Shown piece after piece: positions 1-7,273 of a stretch of DNA of 9,675 nt (positions are counted from its first letter, which is position 1; each line of letters opens with the position of its first letter). The stretch spans positions 1 to 9,675 of the forward strand of contig JANYAA010000177.1 in NCBI GenBank assembly GCA_025355255.1, read 5' to 3'. The position numbers and the translations under genes are program-made. Source of the DNA: Chloroflexota bacterium (GTDB lineage: Bacteria > Chloroflexota > Limnocylindria > Limnocylindrales > CSP1-4). A model generated the notes under the pieces. That model saw nothing but the letters and a program-made list of their open reading frames with translations. It searched no databases and had not been told where the DNA came from.

Positions 1-1849
1 TGATCTGCCGCGGCGTCCCCTGGGCAACCACTTCGCCGCCATGCACCCCGGCGCCGGGTCCCATGTCGATGACATGGTCCGCCTCTAAAATGGTCTCCTC
101 GTCATGCTCCACCACCAGTACCGTGTTGCCGATGTCGCGCAGATGCATCAGGGTCAGCAGCAGCCGGGCGTTATCCCGCTGGTGCAGGCCGATGGACGGC
201 TCATCCAGGATGTAGAGCACGCCCATGAGCGTGGTGCCAATCTGCGTGGCCAGCCGGATCCGCTGCGCCTCGCCGCCACTGAGGCTGATGGACGCCCGGT
301 CCAGCGTGAGGTAGTCCAGCCCCACGTCCACGAGAAAGCCCAGCCGCGCCGTGATCTCCTTGACCACCTGGCGGGCAATGGTCCCCTCGCGCTCCGTGAT
401 CTTCGCGTCAAGCTCCGCCGCCCAGTCCAGCGAGTCCGTCACGGAAAGCGCGGATGTCTCCGCGATGCTCCGCCCGTCCACCGTGACCGCGAGCACCTCC
501 GGCTTCAGACGCCGGCCGCCGCATGTGGGGCAGGGCTTCTGGACCATGTACTTCTCAAGCTCGGTCCGGACGTAGTCCGACTCTGTCTCCTTGAAGCGGC
601 GCTCGAGGTTGGTGACAACGCCCTCAAACGTGGCGACGTAGGAGTTCTCGCCCCGCTCATGGCGGTAGCGCACAACCACCTTCTCGTCCTTGGCGGCGTA
701 CAGCAGGTACTGCAGCGCCTCGGGCGGCAGGTCCTTCACCGGCGCGGAGATGCTCCAGCCGCGCGCTTGGAAGATCGCGTCCGTGATCTTCATCCGCCAG
801 CCGATCTCGGTGGGCAGCTTGTTCCAGGGCACCAGGGCGCCGGCCTTGATGCTCTTGTTCTTGTCCGGGATGATCAACTCCGGGTCGATAACGAGCTGGG
901 TCCCCAGCCCCGTGCAGGTGGGGCAGGCGCCGTGCGGCGAGTTGAACGAGAAGGATCGCGGCTCCAGCTCGTCGATGGTGGTGCCGTCGTACGGGCAGCT
1001 GTAGCGCTCGCTGAAGCGCCGCTCCTCAAACGCCGGCTCCTCTCCCTCACGCGGCACCGGCGCCACGATCATCACGCCCTCACCCAGCCGCAGCGCGGTT
1101 TCGGTGGAGTCCGCCAGCCGCGACGTGTCCGGGTCCGGCAGCACCTCGTCTGTGGCCGGATCAACCGGACGGCCCGCGGCGTCGCGCGCCCAGTCCTCCG
1201 GCGCGTCCGCACGGCGCACGACAAAGCGGTCCACCACCACCTCGATGGTGTGGCGCTTGTACTTGTCCAGCGTGGGCGCTTCGGCGAGGTCGTACTGGAT
1301 GCCGTCCACGCGGACGCGGACAAAGCCCTGCTTGCGGGCACCCTCAAAGACGCGATCGCCCTCGGTCTTGCGGTCCTTGATGAGCGGGCCCAGCACCAGC
1401 AGGCGCGTCCCGTCCGGCATCGCCATCACCTGGTCCACGATCTGCTGCACCGTCTGGCGCTCAATCTCGCGGCCGCACTTGGGGCAGTGCGGGTGCCCGA
1501 TACGGGCGTACAGGAGGCGCAGGTAGTCGTAGATTTCAGTAACCGTGCCCACGGTGGAGCGCGGGTTCTTGGAGGCGCCCTTCTGGTCGATGGAGATGGC
1601 GGGCGAGAGCCCGTCGATCTGGTCGACGTCGGGCTTCTCCATCTGGCCCAGGAACTGGCGGGCGTAGGCGCTCAGGCTCTCGACGTAGCGGCGCTGGCCC
1701 TCCGCGTAGATGGTGTCGAACGCGAGGCTGGACTTGCCGCTGCCCGACAGGCCCGTGAGGACCACGAGCCGGTCACGCGGAAACGCGACATCGACGCCTT
1801 TGAGGTTGTGTTCGCGCGCACCGCGCACGACGATCTGGTCTTGGGGCAC
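1..1849 (-). CDS. uvrA: Excinuclease ABC subunit A (UvrA), partial: N-terminal 616 residues
   Basis: UvrA is the dimeric ATPase that recognises DNA lesions and loads UvrB in nucleotide excision repair. The reading frame is open to the left edge, so the C-terminal third (second Walker B region and distal zinc finger) lies outside; full-length UvrA is about 940-970 residues. Visible motifs are the first Walker A GLSGSGKS (residues 33-40), the insertion with HCPKCGRE near 121, the zinc-finger region 285-312 followed by a glycine-rich turn, KPCPTCGG before the distal half, the ABC signature LSGGEAQ (523-529) and Walker B ILDEP with D549 and E550. GTG at 1849 is chosen because an in-frame TAG (1861-1859) lies three codons upstream and no other start intervenes. 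There is no convincing Shine-Dalgarno. The zinc finger lacks one cysteine (CPYD, D288). Identity is very secure. Confidence 0.97.
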   Translation of the reverse strand, partial: MPQDQIVVRGAREHNLKGVDVAFPRDRLVVLTGLSGSGKSSLAFDTIYAEGQRRYVESLSAYARQFLGQMEKPDVDQIDGLSPAISIDQKGASKNPRSTVGTVTEIYDYLRLLYARIGHPHCPKCGREIERQTVQQIVDQVMAMPDGTRLLVLGPLIKDRKTEGDRVFEGARKQGFVRVRVDGIQYDLAEAPTLDKYKRHTIEVVVDRFVVRRADAPEDWARDAAGRPVDPATDEVLPDPDTSRLADSTETALRLGEGVMIVAPVPREGEEPAFEERRFSERYSCPYDGTTIDELEPRSFSFNSPHGACPTCTGLGTQLVIDPELIIPDKNKSIKAGALVPWNKLPTEIGWRMKITDAIFQARGWSISAPVKDLPPEALQYLLYAAKDEKVVVRYRHERGENSYVATFEGVVTNLERRFKETESDYVRTELEKYMVQKPCPTCGGRRLKPEVLAVTVDGRSIAETSALSVTDSLDWAAELDAKITEREGTIARQVVKEITARLGFLVDVGLDYLTLDRASISLSGGEAQRIRLATQIGTTLMGVLYILDEPSIGLHQRDNARLLLTLMHLRDIGNTVLVVEHDEETILEADHVIDMGPGAGVHGGEVVAQGTPRQI

Positions 1850-1855
1850 TCGACA

Positions 1856-1861
1856 ATTCTA
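1856..1861 (-). promoter_or_regulatory. Putative leaderless -10 element of uvrA
   Basis: On the minus strand TAGAAT fits the TANNNT -10 pattern and is followed by exactly six bases (TGTCGA) and then the GTG start. Transcription from it would begin at or next to the start codon, giving a leaderless mRNA. This fits the missing Shine-Dalgarno. A loose -35 candidate TTGTTC sits 18 bases further upstream (1880-1885). The arrangement is the same as in front of uvrB. The motif is short, so the support comes mainly from the repeated geometry. Confidence 0.5.
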
Positions 1862-1878
1862 GCCGACCTCATGGAAAC

Positions 1879-1892
1879 CGAACAAGCGTGCT
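1879..1892. promoter_or_regulatory. Candidate LexA (SOS) box of uvrA, degenerate
   Basis: CGAACAAGCGTGCT matches 12 of 14 positions of the Gram-positive SOS box CGAACRNRYGTTYC. The left half-site GAAC is intact and the right one reads GTGC instead of GTTC. It lies 30-43 bases upstream of the uvrA GTG and overlaps the expected -35 region, where a bound LexA would block RNA polymerase. The same bases are part of an imperfect inverted repeat CCGAA-N11-TTCGG (1878-1898). The call leans on the clearer box in front of uvrB. Confidence 0.4.
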
Positions 1893-1896
1893 ATTC

Positions 1897-1923
1897 GGCG
1901 GCCCGCGGCGCCGTCGCGCCGCC
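1897..1923. other. GC-rich hairpin between the lipoprotein gene and uvrA
   Basis: GGCGGC (1897-1902) pairs with GCCGCC (1918-1923), and two more pairs are possible inside after a C-C mismatch. It lies 20 bases downstream of the lipoprotein stop on the minus strand and just upstream of the proposed uvrA operator. No T-tract follows, so it is not a standard intrinsic terminator. It may attenuate read-through into uvrA or may simply reflect base composition. Confidence 0.3.
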
Positions 1924-1943
1924 AGAAGTGGCCCGATGCCCGC

Positions 1944-2543
1944 TCAGGACGCTGCGGGCGCGGGCAGGCCCGGGATGACCGGGAAGCCCGGCGAGCTCGA
2001 TGGGCTGGGCAGATCGGGGCACACCTTCCAGGCACCCTGTTCGCGGACCACCTTGATCTGCTGGTTGAGCGGCAAGTCCTGACCATAGTCGGCCAGACCC
2101 GAGAGGAGCGCGTCGAGCTGCTCAGGCGACATCTTGGTGCCCTGCGCGGCGAGGACCTTGTCCAGCAATGGGCGCATGGCCTCCTTGTCAAAGGTCACCT
2201 TCAGGGAGCCGCCGACGGGCACCATGGCGGTCTCGCCGGTGACAATCGCCGCACCCACGGTGAGGCCGCTGACGTCCAGCCTCACGGCGTCCACAAGCGT
2301 TGCCGTGTCGATTCCCGGAAGCAGCGCGCCGCCCAGCTGGGCAGGCAAGCCAATCAGCGTGCGGAGCTGCTCCTCACGGCCGGCGCAGGCAAGCGCGCGC
2401 AGGCCGTCGAGGTCCCTGGCGCCAGCGCGCTCCACGGCGGTCTTGACCACGGCCGCGGCGGCATCAGCGGGGGCCGGCCCGCCACAGGCCGCAATCAGAA
2501 GCGCGATGAGGCCGACGACGAGGAGACGAGGCGGCCAGCGCAT
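1944..2543 (-). CDS. Small secreted lipoprotein of unknown function
   Basis: This 199-residue protein has a clear lipoprotein signal: a short basic start (MRWPPR), a hydrophobic stretch (residues 7-17) and a lipobox IAAC with lipidated C20. The mature part has an acidic/alanine-rich helical region, a beta-like segment with alternating Val and Gly (about 88-118), and a second conserved-looking pair of cysteines (C52 and C175, in GAWKVC). The pattern of helix, sheet and terminal W-x-x-C resembles NTF2-like/DUF4878-type lipoproteins, but I do not recognise the family with certainty. The tail (from about 177) is rich in Pro and Ser. It starts 27 bases after the LLM oxidoreductase gene, so it is probably co-transcribed. 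It has no strong Shine-Dalgarno. Function unknown; secretion is well supported. Confidence 0.85.
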   Translation of the reverse strand: MRWPPRLLVVGLIALLIAACGGPAPADAAAAVVKTAVERAGARDLDGLRALACAGREEQLRTLIGLPAQLGGALLPGIDTATLVDAVRLDVSGLTVGAAIVTGETAMVPVGGSLKVTFDKEAMRPLLDKVLAAQGTKMSPEQLDALLSGLADYGQDLPLNQQIKVVREQGAWKVCPDLPSPSSSPGFPVIPGLPAPAAS

Positions 2544-2570
2544 GGCCCGATCGTATGCGAGACGCGCGTC

Positions 2571-3377
2571 TCAGGCCGCTGGCGGGCCAACCTCGATCCG
2601 CGCCAGGAGCTCCTCCACGGTTCCGCGCAGCGGCGACAGGCTCTCCAGCCACCACGTTGCGCCGGCAGCGCGGAAGTCCGCCACCACCTGGCGATCACCG
2701 GGTGCAGACGTTCCAAACACGCCGATCTCCAGCGGCTCACCGGCGCGGCCCAGCGCCAGGCGCTCCGCACGGACGTCTTGGACCATGCGCTCGAAGTCGC
2801 CCGGCGGCAGCTCCATCGACGAGCCATCCGCGGACGTGGCGACGGCGATCCAGCCATCCCAGCGAGCGGCACGGCGCAGCGCGCCCGGACGCATGCCCCC
2901 GACAAGGATGGGCGGCCGGGGCCGCTGGGCCGATGGCGGGCCTACGGCCACATCGCCCGCGCCGCGCAGCCACATATCGATGGCTTCGGCATCGCGATCC
3001 ATGCGGGCGATGCGATCGTGGCGGTCAAACGATTCGCCAAACGCGGTGAAGTCCGACGGATCGCCGCCGGCGCCGATCCCCAAGATCAGGCGCCCGCCAC
3101 TCCAACTGTCGAGGGTTGCAGCCGCTTGGGCCACCAGTTGCGCACGGCGCCGTGGCAGCACGACCACGGAGGCCATCAGCGCAATCCGATTCGTGCGCGA
3201 CGCGATGGCGGTCAGCGCCACCCACGGATCGGCAGCCGCCGTCCCCATAGCGGTCCCCAGCACATCCCAAGTGGACAGCGCGTCCCAGCCCGCGGCCTCG
3301 GCGGCGACGGCCAGGAGCACCAGCTCGTGCGGGTCGGCAAGGGGGCCAAGCGGGGCCAGATCGATCGCGTAGCGCAT
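2571..3377 (-). CDS. Luciferase-like (LLM class) flavin/F420-dependent oxidoreductase
   Basis: The protein has 268 residues and the TIM-barrel sequence of the bacterial luciferase-like family, whose members oxidise or reduce small molecules with FMN or coenzyme F420. Typical segments are AVAAEAAGWDALSTWD (23-38), DPWVALTAIASRTNRI (50-65), the strand VVVLPRRRAQLVAQAAATLD (71-90) and SGGRLILGIGAGG (93-105), plus PPILVGG near 155-161. It is a little shorter than the usual 280-350 residues. A start 14 codons upstream (3419) is possible, but ATG at 3377 is preferred because a perfect AAGGAG lies 9 bases before it and the conserved domain begins there. It sits 51 bases after the fusion gene. The substrate cannot be told from sequence, and FMN and F420 use cannot be separated here. 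Confidence 0.9.
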   Translation of the reverse strand: MRYAIDLAPLGPLADPHELVLLAVAAEAAGWDALSTWDVLGTAMGTAAADPWVALTAIASRTNRIALMASVVVLPRRRAQLVAQAAATLDSWSGGRLILGIGAGGDPSDFTAFGESFDRHDRIARMDRDAEAIDMWLRGAGDVAVGPPSAQRPRPPILVGGMRPGALRRAARWDGWIAVATSADGSSMELPPGDFERMVQDVRAERLALGRAGEPLEIGVFGTSAPGDRQVVADFRAAGATWWLESLSPLRGTVEELLARIEVGPPAA

Positions 3378-3386
3378 CGGCAGCGG

Positions 3387-3392
3387 CTCCTT
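3387..3392 (-). promoter_or_regulatory. Shine-Dalgarno deciding the LLM oxidoreductase start
   Basis: AAGGAG on the minus strand, 9 bases before ATG 3377. It moves the start 14 codons downstream of the longest open frame. Together with the cpaB-like gene it shows that this genome does use canonical ribosome binding sites, which makes their absence at uvrA and uvrB more telling. Confidence 0.8.
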
Positions 3393-3428
3393 CGTCAGCG
3401 ACCTCACGGCCGCCCGCATGAACGGGGT

Positions 3429-4616
3429 TCAGCGCCGCTTGCGCGGCAGGTACATGGCGTGCGGGTCCGGGATGAAGCCCAGCTTGCGATACCAGACGTC
3501 AAGCCCGGACGCCGCAGTGAGCGAGAAGCGGACCGTGTCACGGCCGTCGGTAAGCAGGTGGACCAGCCGCTCCCCCACCCCGAGCCCCTGATAGGCAGGG
3601 TGGACAACTACGGTGGCGATGAGCGCATTCTGGGCGCCATCCGTGATGGAGCGCGCGGTCCCGATCAGGCGGTCGCCATCCCAGGCCGTCGCGAACTCGC
3701 CGGTGCGTGCGATCGCTGTCTCCAGCGATGCCGGCTCCGATGCGCGCAGGTCCCAGCCCACGGATCGCAGCAGCCCAACCATGGCCGCGGCATCCGGCCG
3801 GCGATCCGTGGCCAGCACCACGCGCTCCCGAGTGCCGTCGACGCGGATGAGCCGGCGCTCGATCTCCCACAGGTGGTCAAACCCATGCGCCTGGAGCCGC
3901 CGCAACACCTTGACCAGCGTCCATGTCTCCCCGTGGCGGTCCGGCGCCTCGACGCCGTCATCGCCCCGCGACATGGCGCGCAGCCGATCGATGACCCACG
4001 CCCGGCTCGCCGCCAGCGCGTCGCGGAGCGGCACCCCGTCCAGCCCTCCCGGGTAGTGTCCACCGTCGGGCAGCCGTCCTACCAGCCAGACCTCGGAGCC
4101 AGCCACATGGCGGAACACCTCCGCCACAGGCCGCTCGCCCCGCGCCGCCGCCACGGGCAAGGGGCCGCGATCTTCCTCCACCGCCTCGACCCGGTCCAGC
4201 ATGCGCAGCAGATCCTCGCGTGCCCAACCCAGGCGGCGGATGGCTGCCTCAAGATCCACTTGCGTCACGCGCCGCCGGTCAGCCGGCAGGGTTGCCATCA
4301 CCTCGTAGCCGTCCGGCTCGCAAACCGTGGGCACTTCCCCCGCCACCTCAACGCGGCGGATGCGCGGGATTGGCGCCTCGTCACCGTGCGCCTCGAGCCA
4401 CTCGCGGACCCGGCCCGTGGCCGCCAGCGCCGCTGAGAGCACGCGCTCCCCCGTGTCTGCAACCACGAGCACGCCCGGGACCTCGGGCACCCAGCCGCCG
4501 ACGCGCCCGTCGTAGCCGGGCTCGAGCCACACGCGGAGGGGAGCGAAGTCGTCGAGTGCGGGCACCCGGCGGTTGTGGACGTCTTCGGTCACGTCGGGGC
4601 CAAGGTCTCTCGGCAT
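3429..4616 (-). CDS. Three-domain fusion: HicB-like, DinB-like and GNAT N-acetyltransferase
   Basis: One uninterrupted 395-residue frame. Residues about 27-78 (WLEPGYDGRVGGWVPEVPGV and a following helix) look like the HicB-like fold found in antitoxins and in stand-alone proteins. Residues about 118-258 resemble a DinB/YfiT-type four-helix bundle, with H170, H244 and H248 placed like the metal-binding triad of that family (FRHVAGSEVWL and LQAHGFDHLWEIERR). Residues about 264-392 are a GNAT acetyltransferase, with the acetyl-CoA loop YQGLGVG (Q343-G348) after the strand ATVVVHP and the terminal WYRKLGF. GNAT enzymes move acetyl from acetyl-CoA to an amine; the acceptor is unknown. The gene starts 9 bases after the uvrB stop, with only a weak AGGG ribosome site, so it is probably translated in coupling with uvrB. 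The GNAT assignment is secure, DinB-like is likely and HicB-like is moderately likely. Confidence 0.82.
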   Translation of the reverse strand: MPRDLGPDVTEDVHNRRVPALDDFAPLRVWLEPGYDGRVGGWVPEVPGVLVVADTGERVLSAALAATGRVREWLEAHGDEAPIPRIRRVEVAGEVPTVCEPDGYEVMATLPADRRRVTQVDLEAAIRRLGWAREDLLRMLDRVEAVEEDRGPLPVAAARGERPVAEVFRHVAGSEVWLVGRLPDGGHYPGGLDGVPLRDALAASRAWVIDRLRAMSRGDDGVEAPDRHGETWTLVKVLRRLQAHGFDHLWEIERRLIRVDGTRERVVLATDRRPDAAAMVGLLRSVGWDLRASEPASLETAIARTGEFATAWDGDRLIGTARSITDGAQNALIATVVVHPAYQGLGVGERLVHLLTDGRDTVRFSLTAASGLDVWYRKLGFIPDPHAMYLPRKRR

Positions 4617-4625
4617 CGCAGCGCC

Positions 4626-7001
4626 CTAGTAGCCGCGCGAACGTCGGCCCGGCCGCTGACCGGTGCGCTTGCGGATGTTCGGCGTCACGGTCACATCCCA
4701 CGTCGGACGGTCAAGCCAGCGCGCCTGCCACGAGGCTGCGTCCTCGTCATCGTGCTCGTCGCGGATGCCGGGAAACAGGTCGGTGGCGATGCCGCTTGGA
4801 TCCGCGCCATCCCCAGAGCCACCCGGCTCTTCGCCCGCCGGCAGGACGGTGACCGACGTGACCTCGAAGGCCTCCTCGGCCTGACCGCCCGGACCGCGCC
4901 CGCGTCCGCCCTTGCCACCGGGCCGATGCGCCGCAGACCGCTCCTTCGCGCCAAGCGCGGCGTTTTTGGCAGCCCGCTCTGCGGCTCGGGCAACCACCAC
5001 CGACGCGTCCTGCTCCAGCACCCGCAGCCGGATCTGCTGGATCTCGTCGCGCAGGGCGGCGGCCCGCTCAAATTCGAGCTGCTTGGCGGCCGACTTCATC
5101 TCGGCCTCCATCTTGGCGACCAGCCGCTCCACCTCAGCCTTGTCCGCGGCGGCTAGGTTCTGCGCCCTGCGCTCCGAGCTGTAGATGACGGTGTTCTCGG
5201 CGACCGCCCGCAGGCGGTCGTTGATGTCGTGGATGCCCTTGATGATCGTCGTCGGCTCGATGTTGTGCTCAACGTTGTACCGCTCCTGCACTGTGCGGCG
5301 GCGATCCGTCTCGTCGATGGCAACGCGCATGGACTCGGTCACGCGGTCCGCATACATGACCACACGCCCGCCGGTGTTTCGCGCGGCGCGGCCGATCATC
5401 TGGATCAGCGACCAAGCGCTGCGCAGGAACCCCTCCTTGTCGGCGTCGAGGATGGCAACCAGCGTGACCTCCGGCAGGTCAAGGCCCTCGCGCAGCAGGT
5501 TGATGCCCACCAGCACGTCGTAGACGCCCAGGCGGAGGTCCCGCAGGATCGCCACCCGCTCCAGGGTGTCCACCTCGCTGTGGAGGTACTGGACCTTGAT
5601 GCCGAGCTCCTTGAGGTAGTCCGCCAGGTCTTCCGACATCTTCTTGGTGAGCGTGGTGACGAGGGTGCGCTCGCCCTTCTCCACGCGCGACCGGATCTCC
5701 TCCAGAAGATCGTCAATCTGGCCCTCGGTGGGCCGCACGACGATGGGCGGATCCACGATGCCAGTGGGCCGGATCAGCTGTTCCACGGTCTGCTGGCTGT
5801 GCTCGTGCTCGTACGGGCCGGGCGTTGCGCTGACGTATATGGCCTGGTTGACGTGGACCTCGAACTCCTCGAAGGTCAGCGGCCGGTTGTCCAGCGCGGA
5901 CGGCAGGCGGAAACCGAAGTCAACCAGGATCTCCTTGCGGGTCCGGTCGTTCTTGTACATGCCGACCACCTGGGGGATGGTCATGTGGGACTCGTCCACC
6001 ATCAGCAGCCAATCTGGCGGGAAGTAGTCCAGCAGCGTCCATGGCCGGGACCCCGGCTCGCGCTGGCTCAGGTGCCGGCTGTAGTTCTCCACACCCGAGC
6101 AGTACCCGAGCTCCCGGAGCATCTCCAGGTCAAATGTGGTGCGCTGCCGGAGCCGAGCTGCCTCGAGGGCTCGACCCTCGGCCTCCATCTGGCCGACGCG
6201 GAGCTCCATCTCCTCCTCGATTGCCGCCGCGGCGACGCCCAGCTTCTCCTTGGGTGTCACAAAGTGGGTGGCCGGGTAGATATTGAGCTCCTTGCGATCC
6301 GCCAGCAGCTCCCCGGTGAGCGGGTCAATCTCCGTGATCCGTTCCACCTCGTCGCCGAAGAACTCCACGCGCACGACGATCTCAGAACTGGCCGGGCCGA
6401 TCTCCAGCGTGTCGCCGCGCACGCGGAACCGCGCGCGGGTGAGCGCCGCGTCGTTGCGCTGGTACTGGAGGTCCACCAGGTGCCGCAGCACGGCGTCCCG
6501 CCGGTACTGCCCGCCCGTGCGCAGCCGCAGCACGGTGGCGCCGTAGTCCACCGGCGCGCCAAGACCGTAGATGCACGACACCGACGCCACGATGATCACG
6601 TCGCGCCGCTCAAACAACGCGTGGGTGGCGGCGTGGCGAAGCCGGTCGATCTCCTCGTTCCGGCTGGAGTCCTTCTCGATATAGGTGTCCGACCGGGGCA
6701 GGTACGCCTCCGGCTGGTAGTAGTCGAAGTAGCTGACGAAGTACTCCACCGCGTTGTCCGGGAAGAACTCTCGGAACTCGGAGTACAGCTGCGCAGCCAG
6801 CGTCTTGTTGTGGGCCAGGACCAGCGTGGGCTTCTGGTGGCGGACGATGGTCTGGGCCATCGTGTAGGTCTTCCCCGAGCCCGTAACGCCTAGCAGCGTC
6901 TGGTGACGCAGGCCGCGGCCAAGACCGTCCACGAGGCGCTCGATGGCGCCCGGCTGGTCACCGGTCGGCTCAAAGGGGGCGACAAGTCGAAAGTCCGGCA
7001 C
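4626..7001 (-). CDS. uvrB: Excinuclease ABC subunit B (UvrB) with long C-terminal tail
   Basis: UvrB is the helicase-like ATPase that verifies the lesion and recruits UvrC. Motifs in order are Walker A GVTGSGKT (38-45), the DNA-clamping beta-hairpin region [20 protein letters not shown] (91-110), motif II DESH (336-339), SATPG (391-395), [13 protein letters not shown] (499-511), QMIGRAARN (534-542) and the UvrC-binding UVR helix pair (about 619-662). GTG at 7001 is the first possible start after an in-frame TAG four codons upstream; no Shine-Dalgarno is seen. At 791 residues it is about 110-130 longer than typical UvrB (about 660-680). The excess follows the UVR domain: an Ala/Lys stretch, a Gly/Arg-rich linker (695-706), an acidic patch (748-754) and a Trp/Arg-rich end (757-791). 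It is the first gene of a probable transcript with the GNAT fusion, LLM and lipoprotein genes. Confidence 0.98.
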   Translation of the reverse strand: MPDFRLVAPFEPTGDQPGAIERLVDGLGRGLRHQTLLGVTGSGKTYTMAQTIVRHQKPTLVLAHNKTLAAQLYSEFREFFPDNAVEYFVSYFDYYQPEAYLPRSDTYIEKDSSRNEEIDRLRHAATHALFERRDVIIVASVSCIYGLGAPVDYGATVLRLRTGGQYRRDAVLRHLVDLQYQRNDAALTRARFRVRGDTLEIGPASSEIVVRVEFFGDEVERITEIDPLTGELLADRKELNIYPATHFVTPKEKLGVAAAAIEEEMELRVGQMEAEGRALEAARLRQRTTFDLEMLRELGYCSGVENYSRHLSQREPGSRPWTLLDYFPPDWLLMVDESHMTIPQVVGMYKNDRTRKEILVDFGFRLPSALDNRPLTFEEFEVHVNQAIYVSATPGPYEHEHSQQTVEQLIRPTGIVDPPIVVRPTEGQIDDLLEEIRSRVEKGERTLVTTLTKKMSEDLADYLKELGIKVQYLHSEVDTLERVAILRDLRLGVYDVLVGINLLREGLDLPEVTLVAILDADKEGFLRSAWSLIQMIGRAARNTGGRVVMYADRVTESMRVAIDETDRRRTVQERYNVEHNIEPTTIIKGIHDINDRLRAVAENTVIYSSERRAQNLAAADKAEVERLVAKMEAEMKSAAKQLEFERAAALRDEIQQIRLRVLEQDASVVVARAAERAAKNAALGAKERSAAHRPGGKGGRGRGPGGQAEEAFEVTSVTVLPAGEEPGGSGDGADPSGIATDLFPGIRDEHDDEDAASWQARWLDRPTWDVTVTPNIRKRTGQRPGRRSRGY

Positions 7002-7007
7002 CAGCCA

Positions 7008-7013
7008 AATCTA
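7008..7013 (-). promoter_or_regulatory. Putative leaderless -10 element of uvrB
   Basis: TAGATT on the minus strand fits TANNNT and is followed by six bases (TGGCTG) and the GTG start, the same geometry as at uvrA. No good -35 hexamer is seen at 16-18 bases spacing (the 17-base position reads GATATA). Transcription would begin at the start codon. The hexamer also contains the in-frame TAG that closes the reading frame upstream. Confidence 0.5.
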
Positions 7014-7035
7014 CCACGCTGGGCGGAGCCTATAT

Positions 7036-7049
7036 CGAACGCCCGTTCT
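7036..7049. promoter_or_regulatory. LexA (SOS) box upstream of uvrB
   Basis: CGAACGCCCGTTCT contains a perfect GAAC-N4-GTTC core (7037-7048); the palindrome extends one base inward (GAACG/CGTTC). This is the Gram-positive SOS operator pattern bound by LexA, also reported for the Chloroflexota member Dehalococcoides. It lies 35-48 bases upstream of the uvrB start, just above the -35 position. uvrB is a classical SOS gene, so site and gene agree. Binding is inferred; lexA is not in the window. Confidence 0.7.
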
Positions 7050-7258
7050 CGGGTACCGGGGGGACCCACCCGGGACCAACGGCCCATTATGCGTAGACTT
7101 GCGGCAGACGAAGATGGCGCCCGACGCAGCATCGCTATACGCTGCGACACCACGCACTCGCCCCCCGCCGCGCCTCGGTCAGGAGACGCGCTCGGTGCCC
7201 AAGAGTCAAGCCGGGTGGGCACGGCACACTGGTCGGCGGTGACGCCGCTGACCGCCTC

Positions 7259-7264
7259 GGGAGG
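7259..7264 (+). promoter_or_regulatory. Shine-Dalgarno of the cpaB-like gene
   Basis: GGGAGG lies 9 bases before ATG 7274. It selects this ATG over the in-frame ATG two codons later (7280), which would leave a 15-base gap. A small hairpin (CGGCG 7234-7238 with CGCCG 7243-7247, loop GTGA) lies just upstream in the probable leader. No convincing -10/-35 pair was found; TAGACT at 7094-7099 is a weak -10 candidate. Confidence 0.75.
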
Positions 7265-7273
7265 CACGCTCGG

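Noticed and set aside
1878..1898. Inverted repeat CCGAA-N11-TTCGG as a separate operator
   Set aside because: The arms are only five bases and the inner part does not pair well. The overlapping SOS-box reading explains the left arm better.
104..1978. Plus-strand open frame of 624 codons
   Set aside because: It lies antisense to uvrA, whose motifs are unmistakable. Its composition (many His, Arg, Gln, Leu) is the usual mirror of a GC-rich gene.
2778..4436. Plus-strand open frame of 552 codons
   Set aside because: It spans two well-supported minus-strand genes and the gap between them; its sequence is Arg/Pro/His-rich without motifs.
5229..6893. Plus-strand open frame of 554 codons
   Set aside because: Antisense shadow of uvrB with no recognisable domain and no ribosome binding site.
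7051..7080. GC-rich run with GGTACC and CCCGGG as a regulatory palindrome
   Set aside because: These are short self-complementary words expected at this base composition and show no larger symmetry.
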